From Phocaeicola faecium (lineage in GTDB: Bacteria > Bacteroidota > Bacteroidia > Bacteroidales > Bacteroidaceae), in contig NZ_JACSPQ010000001.1 of the NCBI RefSeq assembly GCF_014837055.1, positions 1,235,970 through 1,299,969 on the forward strand: a stretch of DNA of 64,000 bases, given 5' to 3'. The position numbers were made by a program, and so were the translations under genes. The first letter of the stretch is position 1, and each line of letters starts with the position of its first letter. Of the stretch, positions 26,854 through 35,055 are shown in pieces. The notes below the pieces were generated by a model. It ran no database searches. It worked only from the letters and a program-made list of their open reading frames with translations, and was not told where the DNA came from.

Positions 26854-29800
26854 TTAGAAACCTATTTGTAAACCAAATGAAACCGATGTAGCCAACGGAT
26901 AATTCCAATCCGGATTTTCAGGGTCAGGGCAAGTCAAGCTCTTGCTCTTGATGGTCAGCAAGTTCTGTCCTGATACATAGATACGGGCACTACTCATCTT
27001 AAACTTAGACAGGAACATATCCGGAACATTGTAGCCCAACTGCAAAGTACGCAGTTTCAGGTAAGAACCGTTTTCAACGAAGTAACTTGAAGCGCGTCCT
27101 TCGTCTGCCGTGTTTGAGGTGGTCAGCATCGGAATCGTTGAACCGGTATTGTTGGTATTCCAAGCATTCAACAAACGATTACCTTTGTTAGAACCGGCAT
27201 CCGTCACACTCCAAAAATCGGTCTGGAATTTCTGGTTGTTATAAACATCCTTGTCGCAAACGCCTTGCCAAAACATGCTGAGGTCGAAGTTCTTATAATT
27301 CAAAGCAATATTAAGTCCGTATGAGAATTTGGGAACCGGATTGTAAACCCAATCTTGATCATCTGCATTAATCACACCATTCTTATCCAAATCAGCATAC
27401 TTTAATCCTCCTACACGTGCGTTAGGCTGTCCCGACGCATCTACTTCCGCTTGAGTTTGGAACAAGCCCTCTACCACATATCCTACAATTGAACCGTATG
27501 GCATACCCGACTGTACTAAGTTTTCCTTAGAGGTATGGGCGTATGAACCGGTAGTAGACGATGGCAAATAAGTCACCTTGTTACGGAAGAAGTCAGCGTT
27601 TGCGCTAATATCCATTCCTAACCCACAAGCAAGATTCGTACGGTAGCCCAAAGCAAACTCCATACCCCAGTTACGCAACGAAGGACCATTCAACCAAGAA
27701 GCACCGCCTTCTCCGATCGCACCTAAATAAGAAGGAGTTATCAACATATCATCTACATCCTTGATATATCCGTCAATAGACCCATACAGGCTTCCGTGAA
27801 GGAGTGTAAAGTCAGTACCTATATTGTATTGCGTAGCCGATTCCCATTTCAAGTTCGGATTGGCAAGCTGAGTGGCGCGATAACCAGAGGGGAACGTGCC
27901 CGAGCCTTGCAAGAACAAATCGTAAGCAGTAGAAGTTACACGATCCAAACCATAATCTACAGTGTACAAACCAAATTGCGCATTATTATCGATGGCTTGG
28001 TTACCGGTCTCACCCCAAGAAAGGCGAATCTTCCAGTCATCCATCCAATCTTTTTCCAACAATTTAGAAATACGGAAACCCAACGTTGCTGCCGGGAAAG
28101 TACCCCAGCGGTTATCTCTACCAAAACGGGAAGAACCATCACGACGGATTGTAAATGAAGCCAAAATCAAATCGTCATAATTATAATCCACCTTTCCGAA
28201 GAAAGAAGCCAAACGGTAACCAAACTTAGCACCACTGTTTCTCATCGAACCGGTAGCGGCATTCGGCCACATATAATCAGGATCTTCCAATGCATAGCCT
28301 TCTGAATAAGCCGTAAAATCAACCGTGCTTTCTTTCGACATTTCAGCACCGAGCAAGACTGTGATATCGTGTTTGTCTGCTACCTTGAAATTATAGTTTG
28401 CTGTATTCGACCACGTCCAATTCACCTGATTCCGATGCGACAAATTGGTCTTAGCAATATCATTGTTCACAATATCCGAATGGAACGTAGGAGTCATCGA
28501 GTTGATGAATGACAAATACGTGTCCAAGCCAAAATTAGAACGCAAAGTCAATCCTTTTATCGGTTTGATTTCAACGTAAGCATTACCAAACAGACGCCAG
28601 TAATCCAAATGGTTGTTGCGGTTATCGTATTGTTCGCGCACCGGATTCTGACGGTCGCTCATACCTCCCACAGGTCCGGCAAACGTAACTCCATCTTCTT
28701 CATAAACCGGTACAGTAGGAGCCATCTTCAATGCGTTTTCCATTGGGGCGCAATCAACTTGTTTAGAATAAGTAACCGTAAAGTTTTCGCCTACAGACAC
28801 ATATTTATTAATATTGTACGAGGAGTTCATACGAGCTGAGAAGTTCTCAAAACTTGTATAATTCAATATACCATTATTCTTTTTATAACCTAATGAAAAC
28901 ATTGTTGAATGTTTGTCTGTGGCGTGCGATAAAGACAAATCGTATGTTTGGGCAAAACCTGTGCGTGAAATTTCGTCAAGCCAATCGGTATCCGAGTAGC
29001 GCATCGTTTTCTTGCTGTTGATATATCCGTCATATAACCCATTGACCGTGTAATTAACATAACTGCTGGTAGCCGGATTCCATACAGTAATCGGAGTTCC
29101 TGTAGCAGCGTTCAGGTTTAAACCGTAATTGCCTGCGTAAGTCACCGGGTCAAGTCCGTCATTCAATGCTGCCTGTGCCATCGCTGTAGCATATTCAGCA
29201 GAGTTCAACAATTTCATAAACGATTGCGATGTATAAAACTGTGCCGTCAGATTAGCCGAGAAGTCTACCTTAATCTTATCTCCTTTCTTACCTTTCTTTG
29301 TAGTAATAATGATGACACCATTCGAAGCACGCGAACCGTAAATAGAAGCCGAAGCAGCATCTTTCAATACCTGCATACTTTCAATATCATTCGCGTTCAA
29401 AGAGTTTAAAGCCTGATTTGTAGGTACACCATCGATTACATACAACGGGTCTTGTGAAGAATTGAATGAACCAATACCACGGATACGCACCGTACCGGTA
29501 CCGATAGGAGAACCATTTGTGGTGATAGTCATACCCGGAACTTTACCTTGCAAAGCCCTCATCGGATCCATGTCCGGACTGGTCTTTAACTCCTCCGTAG
29601 AGACTACCGCTACCGAACCGGTCAAATCGGCTTTACGTTGGGTTTGATAACCCGTTACCACCACTTCATCCAACATTTCGGAATCTTCTTCCAAAACAAT
29701 CTTCATTACTTTTTGCGCTTTCAGGGTTTGAGTCTTACACCCTACATAAGAAATGGAGATTTCCGCTCCTTCTTTAACCGTTAGCGTAAAGTTTCCATCG

Positions 29801-29979
29801 AAGTCGGTTATGATACCATTGGTATTGTTGCCCACTTCAACGACAGAAGCACCGATAACCGGCAGTCCGTCTGATTTAGCAATCACTGTTCCACTTACCT
29901 GTAAGTTTTGGGCTTGCACCGATACACATAATCCTATAAGGAAAAGTGTAAAAAGGAATGTTCTTTTCATGCCTTTCAT
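26854..29979 (-). CDS. SusC/RagA TonB-linked outer-membrane transporter
   Basis: 1041 residues. Signal peptide (TFLFTLFLIGLCVSVQAQ), CarboxypepD_reg-like domain (about 25-110; GTVIAKSDGLPVIGASV), TonB-box/plug (VVVTGYQTQRKADLTGSVA to about 230; the conserved PLYVIDGVPTN) and a 22-strand barrel ending in SVSFGLQIGF. It imports oligosaccharide with TonB energy. First gene of the operon; full promoter at 30042-30070. The start could be the second Met, nine bases later. No SusE-like surface binding protein follows the pair, unlike many fructan PULs. Confidence 0.97.
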   Translation of the reverse strand: MKGMKRTFLFTLFLIGLCVSVQAQNLQVSGTVIAKSDGLPVIGASVVEVGNNTNGIITDFDGNFTLTVKEGAEISISYVGCKTQTLKAQKVMKIVLEEDSEMLDEVVVTGYQTQRKADLTGSVAVVSTEELKTSPDMDPMRALQGKVPGMTITTNGSPIGTGTVRIRGIGSFNSSQDPLYVIDGVPTNQALNSLNANDIESMQVLKDAASASIYGSRASNGVIIITTKKGKKGDKIKVDFSANLTAQFYTSQSFMKLLNSAEYATAMAQAALNDGLDPVTYAGNYGLNLNAATGTPITVWNPATSSYVNYTVNGLYDGYINSKKTMRYSDTDWLDEISRTGFAQTYDLSLSHATDKHSTMFSLGYKKNNGILNYTSFENFSARMNSSYNINKYVSVGENFTVTYSKQVDCAPMENALKMAPTVPVYEEDGVTFAGPVGGMSDRQNPVREQYDNRNNHLDYWRLFGNAYVEIKPIKGLTLRSNFGLDTYLSFINSMTPTFHSDIVNNDIAKTNLSHRNQVNWTWSNTANYNFKVADKHDITVLLGAEMSKESTVDFTAYSEGYALEDPDYMWPNAATGSMRNSGAKFGYRLASFFGKVDYNYDDLILASFTIRRDGSSRFGRDNRWGTFPAATLGFRISKLLEKDWMDDWKIRLSWGETGNQAIDNNAQFGLYTVDYGLDRVTSTAYDLFLQGSGTFPSGYRATQLANPNLKWESATQYNIGTDFTLLHGSLYGSIDGYIKDVDDMLITPSYLGAIGEGGASWLNGPSLRNWGMEFALGYRTNLACGLGMDISANADFFRNKVTYLPSSTTGSYAHTSKENLVQSGMPYGSIVGYVVEGLFQTQAEVDASGQPNARVGGLKYADLDKNGVINADDQDWVYNPVPKFSYGLNIALNYKNFDLSMFWQGVCDKDVYNNQKFQTDFWSVTDAGSNKGNRLLNAWNTNNTGSTIPMLTTSNTADEGRASSYFVENGSYLKLRTLQLGYNVPDMFLSKFKMSSARIYVSGQNLLTIKSKSLTCPDPENPDWNYPLATSVSFGLQIGF

Positions 29980-30041
29980 TACATATTAAATTTAAATTGT
30001 TAAACATTTGTTTTATCAATCTTTATTCTGATTGAGCATTG

Positions 30042-30070
30042 CAAATGTATTACTTACAGACATAAACAAA
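30042..30070 (-). promoter_or_regulatory. Promoter of the fructan-type PUL
   Basis: Minus strand: TTTG (30067-30070), a 17-bp spacer and TACATTTG (30042-30049). The start codon is about 63 bp downstream. The spacer is at the short end of the range, as may suit an activator-dependent promoter (inference). Confidence 0.65.
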
Positions 30071-30077
30071 TAAAAAG

Positions 30078-30117
30078 AATGTTGCATCAACGTGTAATTT
30101 TGTGTACTTGCAACATT
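30078..30117. promoter_or_regulatory. Candidate activator site upstream of the PUL promoter
   Basis: Perfect 8-bp inverted repeat AATGTTGC/GCAACATT separated by 24 bp, starting 7 bp beyond the -33 element. The position suits binding of an AraC-type activator such as the HTCS output domain. Function is inferred only. Confidence 0.4.
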
Positions 30118-30207
30118 TGTAACAACATAAGAAACATTTTTATTAGTCCTCTCTTTCATGGAACGGGATAATTTCGGGGAACATAAAAAAATATAACCTT
30201 ATTTTCG

Positions 30208-30215
30208 TACCTTTG
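30208..30215 (+). promoter_or_regulatory. -7 promoter element for radA
   Basis: TACCTTTG, a full match to TAnnTTTG, 38 bp before the radA ATG. Confidence 0.6.
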
Positions 30216-30253
30216 TATCAGAAAGGAGCATTCATAAAAGCAAAATAAATAGT

Positions 30254-31627
30254 ATGGGTAAAGAGAAAACCGTGTACGTATGTACCAACTGCGGACAGGA
30301 ATCACCGAAGTGGGTGGGAAAATGTCCTTCGTGCGGACAGTGGAATACATTTGTAGAAGAAGTGGTACGCAAAGAAACGCCCGTAGCCAAACACGTGGCT
30401 CACGGAATAGAGTCGGTACGCTCGAAACCTCAATATCTGAAAGAAATCATATCGAGTGATGAGCAACGTATCGACATGCAGGACGATGAATTGAACCGCG
30501 TGTTGGGAGGCGGACTGGTGCAAGGGTCTCTTACCTTAATCGGCGGCGAACCGGGCATCGGTAAATCAACGCTCGTACTGCAAACCGTGTTACGGTTGTC
30601 GAATCAAAAAATCCTGTATGTGTCGGGCGAGGAAAGCGCACGCCAGCTGAAACTGCGTGCCGACCGTATTCCGCATCCCGAATCGGGTAATCTGCTTATC
30701 GCCTGCGAGACTTCGCTGGAACAAATCTTTACCCATATCAAAAACACTGCGCCCGACTTGGTGGTCATCGACTCCATCCAGACCATTTCCACTGAAAACA
30801 TCGACTCGTCGCCGGGTAGCATCGTACAAGTGCGTGAGTGTTCGGCGGCCATCCTGAAATTTGCCAAAGAAACGGGCACTCCCGTCATCCTCATCGGGCA
30901 TATCAACAAAGAAGGGAGCATTGCAGGACCGAAAGTATTGGAGCATATCGTAGACACGGTGCTTCAGTTTGAAGGCGACCAGCATTACATGTACCGCATC
31001 TTGCGCAGCATCAAGAACCGTTTCGGGAGCACTGCCGAACTGGGCATTTACGAAATGCGGCAAGACGGTTTGCGTCAGGTAAGCAATCCTTCGGAACTGC
31101 TGCTGACACAAGACCATGAGGGCATGAGCGGGGTAGCCATCGCCTGCGCGGTAGAGGGCATCCGTCCGTTCCTAATCGAGGTGCAGGCACTGGTCAGCAC
31201 CGCTGCTTACGGAATGCCTCAACGCTCTGCTACGGGTTTCGACCTGCGCCGCATGAACATGCTGCTGGCGGTACTCGAAAAGCGTGTAGGATTCAAGCTG
31301 GCGCAAAAAGACGTATTTCTGAACATTGCGGGAGGTCTGAAGGTGAACGACCCGGCTATCGACCTCGCCGTTATCAGTGCCATTCTTTCCAGCAACATGG
31401 ATGCTGAGATAGAGCCGGGAGTCTGTATGGCGGGCGAAGTGGGGCTTAGCGGTGAAATCCGTCCGGTAAACCGCATCGAACAGCGCATCGGTGAGGCGGA
31501 GAAGCTGGGTTTCAAGCGTATGCTCATTCCGAAACATAACTTGCAGGGACTGGACCGTACGAAGATTCATATTCAGCTAATACCGGTGAGAAAAGTGGAA
31601 GAAGCTTTCCGTGAGCTGTTCGGATAG
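30254..31627 (+). CDS. radA: DNA repair protein RadA
   Basis: 457 residues, normal length. N-terminal zinc finger CTNCGQESPKWVGKCPSCGQW, Walker A GGEPGIGKSTL (about residue 98), the RadA-specific KNRFGS motif, and a C-terminal Lon-protease-like domain. It is a RecA-like ATPase that promotes branch migration in recombinational repair. ATG 30254 is the only sensible start. The next gene is 57 bp on and belongs to a repeat-bounded insert. Confidence 0.97.
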   Translation: MGKEKTVYVCTNCGQESPKWVGKCPSCGQWNTFVEEVVRKETPVAKHVAHGIESVRSKPQYLKEIISSDEQRIDMQDDELNRVLGGGLVQGSLTLIGGEPGIGKSTLVLQTVLRLSNQKILYVSGEESARQLKLRADRIPHPESGNLLIACETSLEQIFTHIKNTAPDLVVIDSIQTISTENIDSSPGSIVQVRECSAAILKFAKETGTPVILIGHINKEGSIAGPKVLEHIVDTVLQFEGDQHYMYRILRSIKNRFGSTAELGIYEMRQDGLRQVSNPSELLLTQDHEGMSGVAIACAVEGIRPFLIEVQALVSTAAYGMPQRSATGFDLRRMNMLLAVLEKRVGFKLAQKDVFLNIAGGLKVNDPAIDLAVISAILSSNMDAEIEPGVCMAGEVGLSGEIRPVNRIEQRIGEAEKLGFKRMLIPKHNLQGLDRTKIHIQLIPVRKVEEAFRELFG

Positions 31628-31633
31628 ATTCTC

Positions 31634-31655
31634 TTCACCACAGATTACACAGATT
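31634..31655. repeat. Left 22-bp inverted repeat of the GxxExxY cassette
   Basis: TTCACCACAGATTACACAGATT, exactly the reverse complement of 32074-32095. It contains the internal direct repeat CAGATT.AC.CAGATT. It starts six bases after the radA stop. Confidence 0.85.
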
Positions 31656-31684
31656 TCACCTATTATCATTTCAACTTATATTTC

Positions 31685-32065
31685 ATGACAACCCCAGAAT
31701 TAAACAAAATATCATACGACATCATAGGCTGTGCATACAAAGTACACAAAGCATTAGGTCCGGGCTTATTGGAAAGTACATACGAAACTTGCCTATGCTA
31801 TGAGTTAGAAAAAAGCGGATTACGTTACGAAAGACAAAAAGAACTTGGTATCAATTATAACGGAATCCTCCTGCCTAATACATACAGAATAGACATTTTA
31901 GTAGAAAATAAAGTGATGGTTGAGCTGAAATCCGTAGAAAATCTGTTACCGATACATACTGCACAGTTATTGACTTACTTGAAATTATCAAACATTCATT
32001 TAGGATTACTAATTAACTTCAACACAGAAAACTTACAGAACGGCATCAGAAGGTATGTAAAATAA
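31685..32065 (+). CDS. GxxExxY family protein, PD-(D/E)XK-like
   Basis: 126 residues. The family signature GLLESTY lies at residues 27-33. A nuclease-fold core is visible: Glu30, Asp in YRIDILV and the ELK triad in MVELKSVE, followed by a QLLTYLK helix. This matches the TIGR04256 GxxExxY family, thought to be PD-(D/E)XK-related, with no established function. The gene is exactly enclosed by perfect 22-bp inverted repeats, 29 bp before its start and 8 bp after its stop. Its codon use is more A/T-rich than radA and the dehydrogenase on either side. These points suggest a horizontally mobile cassette (inference). Confidence 0.92.
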   Translation: MTTPELNKISYDIIGCAYKVHKALGPGLLESTYETCLCYELEKSGLRYERQKELGINYNGILLPNTYRIDILVENKVMVELKSVENLLPIHTAQLLTYLKLSNIHLGLLINFNTENLQNGIRRYVK

Positions 32066-32073
32066 CTTGAGAT

Positions 32074-32095
32074 AATCTGTGTAATCTGTGGTGAA
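32074..32095. repeat. Right 22-bp inverted repeat of the GxxExxY cassette
   Basis: AATCTGTGTAATCTGTGGTGAA, the perfect complement of 31634-31655. It ends 14 bp before the next start codon. Confidence 0.85.
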
Positions 32096-32109
32096 ATAAA
32101 ACAGAATAT

Positions 32110-33756
32110 ATGATTCACGAATATCAATTACGCGCTTTGCCTGAGCAGGCAGTAAGCGAACAGACATTAAAAGAATACATCAGTCGCGAAAAAGGGCTCG
32201 ACATTCGTACCATCCACGCTGTACGCACGCTGAAACGAAGCATCGATGCACGCCAGCGAACGATTTACATCAATCTGAAAGTGCAGGTGTTTGTCAACGA
32301 AGACCCTGCAGACGAGCAGTTTGTACGTACCGAATATCCGAACGTGGAGGGGAAGCAACCGGTCGTCGTGGTGGGGGCAGGTCCCGGCGGACTCTTTGCG
32401 GCGTTGCGACTCATTGAATTAGGGCTGCGTCCCATCGTGGTGGAACGCGGAAAGAACGTACGCGAACGGAAAGAAGACTTGGCACGCATCAGCCGCGAAC
32501 ATAAGGTGGATCCGGAATCGAATTACAGCTTCGGAGAAGGCGGTGCGGGTGCTTATTCCGACGGCAAACTGTACACACGCAGCAAAAAGCGTGGCAACGT
32601 GGACAAGATTCTGAACGTGTTCTGCCAGCATGGTGCAAGCACTTCCATCCTGATTGATGCACATCCGCACATCGGTACGGACAAGTTGCCTCGGGTAATC
32701 GAAAACATGCGGAATACAATTTTGGAATGTGGAGGCGAAGTTCATTTCCAAACGCGCATGGACGCACTGATTATCGAAGGAGACAAGGTAACGGGCATCG
32801 AAACGAATACGGGAAAAACATTCCGCGGACCGGTTATCTTGGCTACGGGACACTCGGCACGCGACGTTTACCGCTGGCTTTACCGAAACGGTGTACAGAT
32901 GGAAACAAAAGGCATCGCCGTGGGTGTCCGGTTGGAGCACCCTTCGATGTTAATCGACCAGATACAGTACCACAGCCGGAAAGGACGCGGTAAGTATCTG
33001 CCGGCAGCGGAATACAGTTTCGTTCAGCAGGTAGACGGACGCGGGGTATACAGTTTTTGCATGTGTCCGGGAGGATTTGTAGTCCCTGCCGCCAGCGGGC
33101 CTCATCAGTTGGTGGTAAACGGAATGAGTCCAAGTAACCGGGGCACCAAGTGGAGTAATTCGGGCATGGTGGTAGAGATACGTCCGGAAGACTTACTCGA
33201 CCCCTCGCTGCAACTTCCGGCGTGTGAATCTTTCCCCAATTCGGCTGAAGCAGAAACCGAAGAACTTATCCGGCAGGGCGATAAACTACAAGAAAATACC
33301 GTACATACGCTTGCCATGATGCGTTTCCAAGAACAAATGGAGCAAATATGTTGGCAACAAGGATGTATGCGCCAAACGGCACCTGCCCAACGCATGGTTG
33401 ATTTCACCCGAAAGAAGCTGAGCTACGACCTTCCTCCCAGTTCGTACAGCCCGGGACTGATTTCTTCGCCGCTTCATTTCTGGCTTCCTCCTTTCATCGG
33501 TCAGCGCCTGAACAAAGGCTTCCAGCAATTCGGCAAACGTTCCAACGGATTTCTGACCAACGAGGCGGTGATGATAGCCATTGAGACACGTACCTCTGCC
33601 CCGCTCCGCATCTTACGCGATGCAGACAGCTTACAGCACGTCACGGTTAAGGGACTATTTCCCTGCGGAGAAGGTGCGGGTTACGCCGGAGGCATTGTAT
33701 CTGCCGGAATCGACGGAGAGCGGTGTGCCGAAGCGGTAGCTGCTTATCTGGGTTGA
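32110..33756 (+). CDS. FAD-dependent dehydrogenase, COG2509 type
   Basis: 548 residues. An N-terminal domain of about 90 residues precedes the FAD-binding Rossmann motif VVVGAGPGGLFAALRL (about residue 87) and ERGKNVRER. SYSFGEGGAGAYSDGKLYTR-like sequence near residue 140 and the C-terminal GEGAGYAGGIVSAGIDG are characteristic of this conserved, uncharacterised family of soluble flavoproteins. Substrate unknown. It ends at a strong bidirectional terminator shared with cydB. The gap to the right cassette repeat is only 14 bp, so the repeat overlaps its leader. Confidence 0.9.
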   Translation: MIHEYQLRALPEQAVSEQTLKEYISREKGLDIRTIHAVRTLKRSIDARQRTIYINLKVQVFVNEDPADEQFVRTEYPNVEGKQPVVVVGAGPGGLFAALRLIELGLRPIVVERGKNVRERKEDLARISREHKVDPESNYSFGEGGAGAYSDGKLYTRSKKRGNVDKILNVFCQHGASTSILIDAHPHIGTDKLPRVIENMRNTILECGGEVHFQTRMDALIIEGDKVTGIETNTGKTFRGPVILATGHSARDVYRWLYRNGVQMETKGIAVGVRLEHPSMLIDQIQYHSRKGRGKYLPAAEYSFVQQVDGRGVYSFCMCPGGFVVPAASGPHQLVVNGMSPSNRGTKWSNSGMVVEIRPEDLLDPSLQLPACESFPNSAEAETEELIRQGDKLQENTVHTLAMMRFQEQMEQICWQQGCMRQTAPAQRMVDFTRKKLSYDLPPSSYSPGLISSPLHFWLPPFIGQRLNKGFQQFGKRSNGFLTNEAVMIAIETRTSAPLRILRDADSLQHVTVKGLFPCGEGAGYAGGIVSAGIDGERCAEAVAAYLG

Positions 33757-33792
33757 GACGAGCTACTCGCAGCAAACAGATAATACAAACAA

Positions 33793-33838
33793 AAAAAACT
33801 CCGGTTGCAACAGTTTTGATTTGCAACCGGAGTTTTTT
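33793..33838. terminator. Bidirectional terminator
   Basis: Perfect 18-bp stem (AAAAAACTCCGGTTGCAA and complement) with a 10-nt loop. The A run on one side and the T run on the other serve both the flavoprotein gene and the convergent cydB gene. Confidence 0.95.
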
Positions 33839-33866
33839 GTTTTACCGCTCTATGCGAAGCAAAGAA

Positions 33867-35018
33867 TCAATACTTGTGTCCGTCGTTTTCCAACTCTTCC
33901 ATCGTTATCGGCTTGCGGTCGATGGCGCGCCATGCGTAGACGATGTAAGCCAATACAAAAGGAACGAGGATGGAAACGTATGTCATTGTTTTCAGCGTAA
34001 ACTCACTGGAACAACTGTTGGCTATCGTCAACGAGCTTTGTGCATCGACCAACGAAGGATAGTATGCCGTATTGTTATATCCTACGGTAAGCAGCAATGC
34101 CAGAACGGTAAGAACAGTTCCTATTCCGGCAAACCAGATACCGCGGGTATAGGTATTACAGAAAATGCTTTTCCCTATGCCGTATAATACTCCCACCACT
34201 CCTATCAGGAACAGCACGAGCAGGTAAGGCATTTCTATCAGATTATTAAAATACTTATACGGTTCCATGAATACGGCTCCGCTCGTTGGGTCGACCGCAA
34301 AACCGTCTTTCAGCAACGTGCGGATGACAAACCACAAGAAGAAGAACAGAAACAGAACGGCGTCTACCCGCAACTGCCGACGACAACGACCGATCAGTTC
34401 ATCGTTACGGATGTTATTGATGAAATACAGATTTCCCAATATACGGGCGAGGAAGAACACTGCTATGCCGAGAATCAGATTATAAAGGTCGAGCAATGCG
34501 TCAAGTCCGTGCCAATTATTTGCCCACTGGCTGATAACGGGCATCATCTGGTCGGTCAGATTACCCTTGCTCACAATGAAGTTAGAACCATTGAAAAACG
34601 TGGCTACCGCCGTGCCCAGCAGCAGTGGACCAACCAGTCCGTTCAAAACAAGGAAATATTGATATGTACGTTTGCCCAACAAATTTCCTAACTTCGACTG
34701 AAACTCATAAGACACAGCCTGAAGCACGAAGCTGAACAAGATTATCATCCAAAGCCAATAAGCTCCGCCGAAGCTGGTGCTGTAAAACAGTGGGAAAGAA
34801 GCAAAGAAAGCTCCGCCGAAGGTTACAAGGGTAGTAAAGGTAAACTCCCATTTGCGTCCGGTAGAGTTAACCAGCAAGGAACGTTCTTGTTCTGTACGTC
34901 CTAACAGGAAAAGCAAAGAATTTCCTCCCTGAACAAACAACAAAAATACCAGCAAAGCTCCCAATAGGGATACTAAAAACCACCAATAGTGTTGCAAGAA
35001 TATATAGGTTGAATCCAT
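33867..35018 (-). CDS. cydB: Cytochrome bd quinol oxidase subunit II
   Basis: 383 residues, polytopic, with about eight to nine membrane helices. The N-terminus TYIFLQHYWWFLVSLLGALLVFLLFVQGG matches the conserved CydB start. It pairs with CydA to oxidise quinol and reduce oxygen at very low oxygen levels. It is 37 bp after cydA and the last gene of the DUF4492-cydA-cydB operon. Confidence 0.95.
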   Translation of the reverse strand: MDSTYIFLQHYWWFLVSLLGALLVFLLFVQGGNSLLFLLGRTEQERSLLVNSTGRKWEFTFTTLVTFGGAFFASFPLFYSTSFGGAYWLWMIILFSFVLQAVSYEFQSKLGNLLGKRTYQYFLVLNGLVGPLLLGTAVATFFNGSNFIVSKGNLTDQMMPVISQWANNWHGLDALLDLYNLILGIAVFFLARILGNLYFINNIRNDELIGRCRRQLRVDAVLFLFFFLWFVIRTLLKDGFAVDPTSGAVFMEPYKYFNNLIEMPYLLVLFLIGVVGVLYGIGKSIFCNTYTRGIWFAGIGTVLTVLALLLTVGYNNTAYYPSLVDAQSSLTIANSCSSEFTLKTMTYVSILVPFVLAYIVYAWRAIDRKPITMEELENDGHKY

Positions 35019-35055
35019 AAATTTTAGATTTTAGATTGATTGTTTCTTTTGTTTT

